A stretch of DNA of 5,533 nucleotides from a bacterium (GTDB lineage: Bacteria > Oederibacteriota > JAJYGY01). The DNA lies in NCBI GenBank assembly GCA_021790555.1, contig JAJYGY010000359.1, positions 1 to 5,533 of the forward strand, read 5' to 3'. A program made the translations under genes and the position numbers. Positions 1 through 5,533 of this stretch are shown here, in pieces (the first letter of the stretch is position 1; each line of letters opens with the position of its first letter). The notes under the pieces were generated by a model, which was not told the DNA's origin, searched no databases, and saw only the letters and a program-made list of their open reading frames with translations.

Positions 1-2114
1 AGGGCGTCCGTGGCCTGGCTGGCGTAGGGGTTCTGGAAGTAAAGGGATCCGTACATCATGTCCAGGATGATGTTCTCGCCGAACATCTGGCGCAGGCCCA
101 CGGCCCAGGTGTCGTAGATCTGTGACAGGGTGCGCCGGCCCGCGGCCACCAGCACCGGATCGGAAAGCCCGAAGGGCGCCGGGTTGAAGTAGGGCAGCGT
201 GCCGTTGGCGTCCAGGTGGCGGAATCCGAAGCTGAGCTGGGTGTCCTTGGAAAGGCTCCACTGGGCGCCCGCGTCCACCAGGGCCGAGCTGAAGGCCACC
301 CACTGGCCGTTGCTGGTATTTTCCTCGCGCAGGCCGCCCGAAAAGCTCACCGGCCACTTCAGCACCGGGTCCAGGTCCACCACTCCGCCGGCCTTCAGGG
401 TGGTGAACTTTTCCGCGTCCAGGGCCTGGCCCAGGTCCTCCTCTCCCTTCACCTCCGAGGCCCCTCCGAAGGAGGCCGAAGGCCGCAGGAAGCCGTTCCA
501 CAGGTTCAGGCCGGCGTGGACCTCGTAGCCCTGGCGGTTGGGCGTGGCCGCTCCGTAGGGCCAGCTGGCGTTGGTCATGGGGTCGTAGGGCATCAGTCCC
601 CGCATGGCCTGCCCGTTGCTCCAGATTTCCGGTGGCAGGATGCCGGCGTTGAGGATGCTGGCCGGGGCCGTGGGGATGCCCCAGGTGCTGAACAAGCCGG
701 AGGTGGGGTCCAGGAAGACGTTTTCCGTGAAAAAGGGCCCCAGCGGCGACCGGAAGGGATCCTGGGTGCGGTTCTGGGCCGGGGCCGAGGTGAAGTTCTG
801 GTCCACGTTCCTGAAGAACCCGCCCACCCGCAGCCATCCCAGGTCCAGGTCGGCCTTGAACCGGGAGGCCGTGCCCACCTGGTAGCCCGAGCCCAGGGTG
901 GAGGCGAAGAGGTTGGGGTCGCTGAACAGGCTCTCGGCGTACTCGGCCTCGGCCTGGAAGGCCTTGCCCGGCTCCCATTTCAGCTGGGCGCTGTGCACCT
1001 GGCTGGAATAACTGGGAAGCTTGCCGTCCGGACCCGCGCCCGCGACGTCCGCGGTGTCGGGCGAGCTGAGAACCTGGGTGCCCTGGTAGGAAAGCTCCAG
1101 GCCCTGGGACGAGAAGGGCATCCGCCCCTGCCAGGCAGCCAGGTACACGCTGTAAGGCGTGGTGACGGAATAGGAGGCCGCGCTGGTGTAAAGGCCCGCG
1201 CCCGGCGTGGCGATCTGGGCGGCCATCACCTGCAGGTCCAGGGGCAGGGTGTTGAACCAGAGGCTGTCCGTGGAGGCCTTCATGGCCGGCAGGAAGTAGG
1301 AATGGTCGTCCTTCAGGAAAAGCGTCTGCTCCAGGCGCTTCCAGCGGCGGACAAAGGGCTCGGGTTCGTAGGGGTCCTCGTCCTGGTCGTCCTCACGCCA
1401 GAAGGTCAGGGGGGTCAGGCGCTCGTAAAGGTCCCCGAACTGAAGCGAGATGGGCAGGGCCATTTCCAGGCCGATGCGGCGGAAGCCGAAATGGTTGAAG
1501 TTGATGTCGTTCTGGTTGCCGTACAGGTAGGTCAGCTGCACGTCCGCCAGCGCGCTGATGGGGCCGCGGGTGTAGGTGAAGTCCAGGTCGGCCCTCTGGA
1601 AGGCCTCGCGGTAGCGCACCCCGGCGCCCAGCAGGTAGCCCGGGCCGGTGAGCATCATGTCGTCGAACTCGGTGTCGATGGTGCCGTGGATCTTCATGCC
1701 GTCCAGGGGGTGCAGCTTGTCCACGCGCGCCTCCAGGGCCGCCTCCTTCACCTTCAGGGCCGCCAGCATGTCCTCCAGGTCGTCCTGCTTCACCCCCAGG
1801 GCCATCAGCTCGTCGCGGTACTTCTGCAGCAGGGCGTACAGGGCGTCGTAGTCCTGGGACTTCCAGTCGGCGCTTCCCTGCCCGTTGGCCGCGCTGCCGG
1901 CCACCTCGGCCATGGCCAGCACCATCTCCCCCTTGTCGGCCCCGGAGGCGGGCAGGGGCGGCTTCAGGCCCAGGTCCTGCCTCAGGGAGCGGATTTCCCG
2001 GTAGTCCGGGTTTGCGCCCGGCACGAAGCCCGGCGCATCGGCCGCCAGGAGGGGCCCGGCCGCGCACAGGGCGGCCAGGGCCAGGATCAGGATGCCAAGT
2101 CTGCTTTTCAACAC
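1..2114 (-). CDS. Outer-membrane beta-barrel protein, SLH-porin-like N-terminal connector (3' end off window)
   Basis: Secreted protein probably inserted in the outer membrane; substrate unknown. 704 residues are visible and the frame stays open to the left edge. The start is GTG at 2114 (TTG at 2111 is possible): a typical signal peptide follows at once (residues 1 to about 25, KSR then a Leu/Ala core ending PLLAA), and a GAGG lies 5 bases upstream. Residues 61-134 are helical; the stretch YRDELMALGVKQDDLEDML (99-117) and the heptads to residue 134 resemble the helix between the SLH domain and the barrel of SLH-type porins. The KGEMVLAMAEVA segment (61-72) may be a remnant of an SLH repeat end. 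After PLDGMKIHGTIDTEF (137-151) come alternating polar/hydrophobic strands typical of barrels. GDLYERLTPLTFW (227-239) is a conspicuous motif, followed by a very acidic loop (241-252). The only visible cysteine is in the signal peptide. It sits 45 bases behind the 819-residue barrel gene, in the same frame, and is probably co-transcribed with it. By rough alignment with that paralogue, perhaps 60-80 residues are missing. Barrel class is inference; no family was recognised with certainty. Confidence 0.8.
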   Translation of the reverse strand, partial: MLKSRLGILILALAALCAAGPLLAADAPGFVPGANPDYREIRSLRQDLGLKPPLPASGADKGEMVLAMAEVAGSAANGQGSADWKSQDYDALYALLQKYRDELMALGVKQDDLEDMLAALKVKEAALEARVDKLHPLDGMKIHGTIDTEFDDMMLTGPGYLLGAGVRYREAFQRADLDFTYTRGPISALADVQLTYLYGNQNDINFNHFGFRRIGLEMALPISLQFGDLYERLTPLTFWREDDQDEDPYEPEPFVRRWKRLEQTLFLKDDHSYFLPAMKASTDSLWFNTLPLDLQVMAAQIATPGAGLYTSAASYSVTTPYSVYLAAWQGRMPFSSQGLELSYQGTQVLSSPDTADVAGAGPDGKLPSYSSQVHSAQLKWEPGKAFQAEAEYAESLFSDPNLFASTLGSGYQVGTASRFKADLDLGWLRVGGFFRNVDQNFTSAPAQNRTQDPFRSPLGPFFTENVFLDPTSGLFSTWGIPTAPASILNAGILPPEIWSNGQAMRGLMPYDPMTNASWPYGAATPNRQGYEVHAGLNLWNGFLRPSASFGGASEVKGEEDLGQALDAEKFTTLKAGGVVDLDPVLKWPVSFSGGLREENTSNGQWVAFSSALVDAGAQWSLSKDTQLSFGFRHLDANGTLPYFNPAPFGLSDPVLVAAGRRTLSQIYDTWAVGLRQMFGENIILDMMYGSLYFQNPYASQATDA

Positions 2115-2123
2115 GTCCGCCTC
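2112..2123 (-). promoter_or_regulatory. Ribosome binding site and GTG start of second barrel gene
   Basis: Read on the minus strand, GAGG (2123-2120) is followed by CGGAC and then GTG (2114-2112), a 5-base gap; the next codon is TTG, with an 8-base gap. No in-frame ATG occurs before the hydrophobic signal sequence; the first, at codon 64, would remove it. The site therefore decides for a non-ATG start, though GTG versus TTG remains open. Confidence 0.55.
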
Positions 2124-2143
2124 GGAAAACGGGTCCCTTTCCG
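2123..2143 (-). other. Intercistronic hairpin next to ribosome binding site
   Basis: On the minus-strand transcript CGGAAAG and TTTTCCG can pair (six Watson-Crick pairs and one G-U) around a 7-base loop. The hairpin lies in the 45-base gap between the two barrel genes, and its 3' arm ends on the first base of the GAGG ribosome binding site. No T tract follows, so it is not a convincing terminator. It could damp translation of the downstream gene or protect a processed end, or be chance. Confidence 0.35.
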
Positions 2144-2159
2144 GAACTCCTTCAGGCCG

Positions 2160-4619
2160 TCAATTGTTGAGAACGTAGGTGCTTCCCAGGGTGGCGATCC
2201 ACCCGGAAAAGCTCCGGTTTTCGAAATTCAGGTCCTCGTGCCCGTAGTAGCGGCATCGCAGGTTCACGGTGAGGCCCCTCAGCAGGGGCGCCAGCTGCAG
2301 GTTGACCCCCAGGCCGGCCGTCTTCTCCAGGAAGGCCACGGGAAAGTAGCTGTACTGGCTGTTCCAGGTCTCGTACCCGGCCATGGCCACGATTTCCCAG
2401 GCCTCGTTCAGGTCCCACAGCAGGTCGGCGCCGTCGGCCACCTGCCGCAGCAGGGGCGCGGCGCCCAGGCCGGGGGCCTGCAGCTGCTCGGCCGTGTCCT
2501 CGTACTGGCTGAAAAGCTTCAGGTTGCGTGGCAGTTCCGAGCCCATCAGGGCCTGGAAGTCGATGGTCCAGTCCAGCCTGGCGGAATTGAGGTACTTGAC
2601 GCTGTCGGCGCGCAGGTTCGGGTCGCCCACGCCGTTCTGGCTCAGCCAGATGGTCTGGGTGGTCCAGCGGTAGAAGAGCTGGGTGAGGTCGTCCCAGTAC
2701 ACCCCGGCCGGCGGGGTGCCGTAGGGGATGCCGTTGGAAAGCACGGCCGGATACTGCAGGGGCTGGCCGTGGTAATAGGCCTGTCCCTGGGTCACGCCGT
2801 TGTATCCGACCAAGGCCGGGTTGATGGCCGCGGAGTTGACCTGTTCGCCGGGCAGCCAGTAGGAATAGTGCTCGCCGAAGAGGTTGAACCAGGAATAGCC
2901 GTTGTTCTGGTTGTTGTCGAAGTATTCCGAGGCGCGGATCCAGGGCCCGCTGGGGTTGATCTGCTTGCTGACCCCCCCGGAAAGCTGCAGGGTGGACCAG
3001 GACCCCAGCCAGGTCGCGTTGAGGAAGGCCCGCTGGGTGTTGTTGGAGATGACGGTGGGGTCCAGGCTGAGGGTCTCCCAGGTGGTGTCGCCCCAGTTGC
3101 CCGGCCGGGGGTCGTCCACCGTGCTGTCGAAGGTGCTGCCGGCCTGCTGGTTGCCCGAGGCGTAGCCCTCGTGCCCGCCCGTGATGAAGTAAGGATCCAC
3201 CTGGGAGGCCTCCAGGCCGAGGCTTAAGGGGCCGAAGGTGTCGGTGTAGTTCAGGTAGTAGGCCTGGCCGGTGAAGTGCTTGTCGTAGCCCGGGTAACCC
3301 TGCACCGAATCCTGGCGTTGCCAGTCGCTGGTGGCGGCCTCGAAGAGGACCTGGCCGCCCGTGTCCAGCTGGGTAGTCAGGCCCAGGCCGTAGGCCTGGT
3401 CGGTCTCGGGCACGCCCACGCCGTTGAAGGCCGTGTCGTTGAGCTGGAACCCGTTGAGCTGGGCCTGGTCCGACTTGACCAGGTCGGTCATCAGGTAGGG
3501 GATGGAATCCTGGGTGCCGGGGATGAAGTTGAGCCCGGCCAGGTCCAGGCGGGCCGCGAACTCGTTGGCGTGCTGGCTGTAGGGGCCGGCGTAGGGCAGG
3601 TAGGGGTTGTTCTCGCCGCCCAGGTACAGGGGTTCCAGCACGATCTGGGTGTTGGTGAAGGGCCACCACCAGCCCGACTGGCCCTGCTTCTGGATGAGAA
3701 GGCCCTGCACGGTGCGCTGGCCGGAGGGAGCCACGTCTCCGATGGTGGAGGCGTCCGTTCCCATGAAGAAGGGGCTGGAGGGCCGGAAGCCCGGGCCCGA
3801 AAAGAGCAGGTGGGAAAATCCGTAGAATTCCATGCCCAGCTCGAACTGGGTGCCGGCCAGCCAGCCCCGGTTGATCAGCAGGGTCGCGTTGCTACCGCCA
3901 ATGATGTAAAGGATGCTGGCGATCTGGGAAGGGGTCTGCCAGTTGGAATTGGACAATTCCTGATCGTAATGGAGGTCGAAATGGAAGGAGTAGTTCATCG
4001 CCCCGGTCGTGCCGTTGAAGGTGTCCTCCAGGGCCACGGCCGGGCCTCCCCATTGGGCGGGTTCGATGCCCAACCAGTGCTGGTAGTCGCCCGAGGAGAC
4101 CAGGGTGATGGAGTCCAGGGGCGAGCTGTAGGGCCCGTAGTTGTTGCGGGCGAAGCTTTTCTCGATCTCCCCCACCTGGTGGTCCAGGGCGTCCATGCGC
4201 TGCCCCAGGTCCTGGACCTTCCCCAGGATTTGCGCGCGGTGGTCCTGGAACTGGCCGGCTTCGGAGGGCAGGTCCTGGCGCAGGCGGTCCTTGAGGTCCT
4301 GGGAAACCGCGGGATCGGCCTCCAGCTGGGCCGCCAGGTCCCGGGCCGAGGCCTGGGGAATGGGGTATCCGCCCCGGATCCTGTCCACGACCCAGCCGGA
4401 CGGCCCGTTGAGGGGCCCGGCCTGGGCCGCCGGCATCGAGCCGGCGAGTCCAGTGCCGGGCTTCATCGAAAGCCCGGCCTGGGCAAGGGCTTGCTTCAGG
4501 TCCTGGTAGGCCCGGTCCCGGCTCTGGAACCAGTCCACGAAGTGCATTCCCGCGCCCTGGCTCGGCCAGGACACCGCCAGGAAAAGCACCAGTGGAAATA
4601 GAAAGAGGGTTTTCTTCAT
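2160..4619 (-). CDS. Outer-membrane beta-barrel protein with N-terminal coiled coil (819 aa)
   Basis: Complete gene for a large exported protein, most likely an outer-membrane barrel of unknown substrate. ATG at 4619 is preferred: it opens a classic Sec signal peptide (MKKTLFLFPLVLFLAVSW, cleavage near residues 22-24) and has an AGG 5 bases upstream. An in-frame ATG at 4754 would add 45 residues, but those codons (CTA, TTG, CTT, GTT, CCA, AGG) are unlike the GCC/CTG/GGC-rich usage of the gene. Residues 25-156 are helical and Gln/Asp/Leu-rich, with a QDL motif at 39, 107, 115 and 136 and a coiled coil at about 120-156. After a Tyr/Pro-rich junction (161-169, ending PLD) the rest is beta-rich, dense in Tyr, Trp, Asn and Gln, with alternating strands such as NYSFHFDLHYD (209-219) and a last strand SGWIATLGSTYVLNN (805-819). 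Only one cysteine occurs (residue 789). Residues 553-660 look like long exposed loops, including FDNNQNNGYSWF. The gene is followed after 45 bases by a protein of the same architecture. Export and surface location are well supported; porin, adhesin or polymer-binding roles are only possibilities. Confidence 0.85.
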   Translation of the reverse strand: MKKTLFLFPLVLFLAVSWPSQGAGMHFVDWFQSRDRAYQDLKQALAQAGLSMKPGTGLAGSMPAAQAGPLNGPSGWVVDRIRGGYPIPQASARDLAAQLEADPAVSQDLKDRLRQDLPSEAGQFQDHRAQILGKVQDLGQRMDALDHQVGEIEKSFARNNYGPYSSPLDSITLVSSGDYQHWLGIEPAQWGGPAVALEDTFNGTTGAMNYSFHFDLHYDQELSNSNWQTPSQIASILYIIGGSNATLLINRGWLAGTQFELGMEFYGFSHLLFSGPGFRPSSPFFMGTDASTIGDVAPSGQRTVQGLLIQKQGQSGWWWPFTNTQIVLEPLYLGGENNPYLPYAGPYSQHANEFAARLDLAGLNFIPGTQDSIPYLMTDLVKSDQAQLNGFQLNDTAFNGVGVPETDQAYGLGLTTQLDTGGQVLFEAATSDWQRQDSVQGYPGYDKHFTGQAYYLNYTDTFGPLSLGLEASQVDPYFITGGHEGYASGNQQAGSTFDSTVDDPRPGNWGDTTWETLSLDPTVISNNTQRAFLNATWLGSWSTLQLSGGVSKQINPSGPWIRASEYFDNNQNNGYSWFNLFGEHYSYWLPGEQVNSAAINPALVGYNGVTQGQAYYHGQPLQYPAVLSNGIPYGTPPAGVYWDDLTQLFYRWTTQTIWLSQNGVGDPNLRADSVKYLNSARLDWTIDFQALMGSELPRNLKLFSQYEDTAEQLQAPGLGAAPLLRQVADGADLLWDLNEAWEIVAMAGYETWNSQYSYFPVAFLEKTAGLGVNLQLAPLLRGLTVNLRCRYYGHEDLNFENRSFSGWIATLGSTYVLNN

Positions 4620-4628
4620 AAGTACCTG
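4619..4628 (-). promoter_or_regulatory. Ribosome binding site for the 819-aa barrel gene
   Basis: The minus strand reads CAGGT (4628-4624), then ACTT, then the ATG starting at 4619; the AGG core is 5 bases from the start codon. It is short but well placed, and supports this ATG over the in-frame ATG at 4754. Confidence 0.5.
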
Positions 4629-4756
4629 ATGCGTTTCCAGGGCCCGCGGCAATCCCGACAGCGGGGCAGGCGCCGGCCTCCCTGGTTCCGGGAATCCCCG
4701 AAACCAAAGGATGGAAACAAGGTCCGTCAAGGTGGCCAGTAGGCACGGGGCCATTT
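4620..4756 (-). other. Predicted 5' leader of the barrel operon, about 137 nt
   Basis: If transcription starts 6-8 bases after the -10 box (the A residues at 4756-4754), the transcript carries about 137 bases before the ATG at 4619. The leader is open in the frame of the gene from an ATG at 4754, but its codon choice is not that of the genes here, so I treat it as untranslated. It contains the hairpin at 4683-4706. No known riboswitch class was recognised. Confidence 0.45.
4683..4706 (-). other. Stable leader hairpin
   Basis: On the minus-strand transcript the arms TGGTTTCGGG and CCCGGAACCA pair over all ten positions (one U-G) around a GATT loop. The next three flanking positions can also pair (U-G, U-G, C-G). 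It sits 64 bases upstream of the preferred ATG. No T tract follows, so a simple intrinsic terminator is unlikely; an RNA stability or translation control element is possible. On the opposite strand the U-G position becomes a C/A mismatch, so the structure is best formed in the sense transcript. Confidence 0.5.
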
Positions 4757-4762
4757 GACGAA

Positions 4763-4771
4763 ATTATAACA
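4763..4771 (-). promoter_or_regulatory. Extended -10 promoter for the barrel gene pair
   Basis: The minus strand reads TGTTATAAT: a perfect TATAAT (4768-4763) with the TGn extension of extended -10 promoters. It stands out in such GC-rich DNA, within an AT-richer patch between convincing genes. The -35 side is weak: the hexamer at 17-base spacing is GGCGTT, and the nearest better match, TTGAAG (4786-4781), is only 12 bases away. That fits an extended -10 housekeeping-sigma promoter. The expected start is at the A residues 4756-4754. Confidence 0.6.
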
Positions 4772-4787
4772 TCCGTCCGCCTTCAAA

Positions 4788-4813
4788 CGCCCATGAAAAA
4801 TTCGAAACGGGCG
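4788..4813 (-). terminator. Weak possible terminator of the CIA30-like gene
   Basis: Nine bases past the stop codon, CGCCCGT and ATGGGCG can form a seven-pair stem (one G-U) on the minus-strand transcript, with a 12-base loop that contains TTTTT; only TTT follows the stem. The loop is large and the T tract short, so this is a poor match to an intrinsic terminator. Position favours it, because a promoter for the next gene lies directly downstream. Confidence 0.2.
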
Positions 4814-4821
4814 GAACCGGA

Positions 4822-5533
4822 TCAGCGGCTCAGGCTCACCTGGGTCACGGACAGCTTATAGTCAACCGCTTGGGACGTGCTGGACGGCACGAAAAACTGC
4901 AGGTCCCCCACGGCCTTGGGGTCAAAGTTGTAGGAACTGCCCTGGTACCAGGAAGGCAGGCTGAAGCTGGGGTCTCCCTTTCCCGGGAAATAAACCGTGG
5001 CCTGGTGCCAGTCGCCGTCCGGGGCGGTGAAGCCGTACTGGTAGAAGGGCACGCTTCCCTGGTTGGCGCCCAGCTTGAAGCCCGTGGAATCGCAGGCCAT
5101 CAGGAGGCAGGCCTGCCCCGCCAGGCCCCGGTACCAGAAGGTGACGGCCGAATACGCCGACAGGTCGGCATAGGCGGCCTGGGACGGGCCCTTCCACCAC
5201 GCCTTGGCCATCCAGAATTCCAGGGTGGCGTCGAAGTAGGTCTTGCCGCTGACGGGCAGGCGGCCCCAGATGGAGGCGAAATGCCGGCTGGGCGCGCCCC
5301 GCTCGCCCGGCCGGGTGGTCAGGGTGAGGCTGCCGAAACCGGTGCTTCCGCCGTTGGCGGCCACCACGTTTCCGCCCACCACCACGGGCAGCCCGGCCCA
5401 GGCGGGATTGACGGCGTCGTTGACGCCGTTGGCGCCCGGGCCGGCCGCGTTGGCGGCCTGGTCCTGGAAGTCGTCGATCAGCCCCGGGGCCTGCTTGGCC
5501 GGGCGCGAATGGGCCGCCCTGGCCGTGCCGCAG
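4822..5533 (-). CDS. Secreted CIA30/CBM11-like beta-sandwich protein, probable lipoprotein (5' end off window)
   Basis: The 3' part of a gene whose start lies beyond the right edge; 236 residues are visible, ending in TGA at 4824-4822. The GTG at 5385 is internal: the frame upstream of it codes for LIDDFQDQAAN (visible residues 18-28), the usual opening of CIA30/CBM11-type jelly-roll domains. Further matches are the central YADLSAYSAVTFWYRG, where a strand carries the Phe-Trp-x-x-Gly pattern; GDWHQATVYFP, the typical 'W..v.vp' strand; FDPKAVGDLQFFV; and the closing strand YKLSVTQVSLS. In known families this fold binds carbohydrate (CBM11) or acts as an assembly or binding module (CIA30); it is not itself catalytic here as far as can be seen. 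The first visible codon is Cys, followed by GTARAAHSRPAKQAPG, a short linker before the domain, as expected after a lipobox; the preceding residues are needed to prove it. The gene lies 202 bases upstream of the barrel pair in the same direction, but a separate promoter suggests independent transcription. Confidence 0.7.
   Translation of the reverse strand, partial: CGTARAAHSRPAKQAPGLIDDFQDQAANAAGPGANGVNDAVNPAWAGLPVVVGGNVVAANGGSTGFGSLTLTTRPGERGAPSRHFASIWGRLPVSGKTYFDATLEFWMAKAWWKGPSQAAYADLSAYSAVTFWYRGLAGQACLLMACDSTGFKLGANQGSVPFYQYGFTAPDGDWHQATVYFPGKGDPSFSLPSWYQGSSYNFDPKAVGDLQFFVPSSTSQAVDYKLSVTQVSLSR

Noticed and set aside
1393..2067. Minus-strand open frame of 224 codons inside the second barrel gene
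   Set aside because: It is out of frame with the gene that has a signal peptide and beta-strand pattern; its product is Arg/Gly/Pro-rich, as expected for a shifted frame in GC-rich DNA.
216..3227. A very long plus-strand open frame (about 1000 codons), and another at 3276-4601
   Set aside because: They are in codon register with the minus-strand genes; an antisense stop arises only opposite TTA, CTA or TCA codons, which are rare in this GC-rich DNA. The break at 3225-3227 is a TTA Leu codon in the real gene. The products are low-complexity Gly/Val/Gln/His-rich and lack any domain.
2152..3669. Minus-strand open frame of 505 codons inside the first barrel gene
   Set aside because: Arg/Pro/Gly/His-rich shifted-frame product, overlapping a well-supported coding frame; no start signal.
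3892..4746. Minus-strand open frame of 284 codons overlapping the start of the first barrel gene
   Set aside because: Shifted frame of the same DNA, with Pro/Gly/Arg-rich low-complexity product and no signal peptide.
4620..4754. 45-codon N-terminal extension of the first barrel gene
   Set aside because: Codon use differs sharply from the gene body, and it would bury a canonical signal peptide. Kept only as an alternative in the findings because of the promoter geometry.
4781..4786. TTGAAG as the -35 box of the promoter
   Set aside because: The spacer to TATAAT is only 12 bases, too short for a normal sigma-70-type promoter; the extended -10 explains the site better.

Overview
The window is a GC-rich stretch (about two thirds G+C by eye) from a diderm bacterium. 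Three genes all lie on the minus strand, so transcription runs from high to low coordinates. Evidence for an outer membrane is two large secreted proteins with Sec signal peptides, amphipathic beta-strand-rich bodies and almost no cysteine. The lineage cannot be fixed from sequence alone. An N-terminal helix leading into a barrel, plus a CIA30/CBM11-like secreted domain, fits several poorly cultured high-GC diderm groups, but that is only an impression.

Layout in transcription order: (1) 5533-4822, the 3' part of a secreted CIA30/CBM11-like beta-sandwich protein. Its start lies outside the window, and the first visible residue is a cysteine that may be a lipoprotein cysteine. (2) 4821-4620, a 202-base intergenic region with a weak terminator-like hairpin, an extended -10 promoter (TGTTATAAT) and a strong leader hairpin. 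(3) 4619-2160, a complete 819-residue outer-membrane beta-barrel candidate with a signal peptide and an N-terminal helical/coiled-coil segment. (4) 2159-2115, a 45-base gap with a small hairpin next to the ribosome binding site. (5) 2114 to the left edge, a second outer-membrane protein of the same architecture, 704 residues visible, C-terminus cut off by the window.

The two barrel proteins look like diverged paralogues in one operon, read from the promoter near 4763. Each has a signal peptide, a helical segment ending in a coiled coil, a short Pro-Leu-Asp junction, then a long beta-rich domain. The coiled coil and junction of the second resemble the connector of SLH-type porins, although no intact SLH repeat is visible. 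The upstream secreted protein may act at the same surface, but a shared function is inferred only from neighbourhood. No RNA genes, mobile elements, CRISPR arrays or long repeats were seen. The very long open frames on the plus strand are antisense shadows of these genes.
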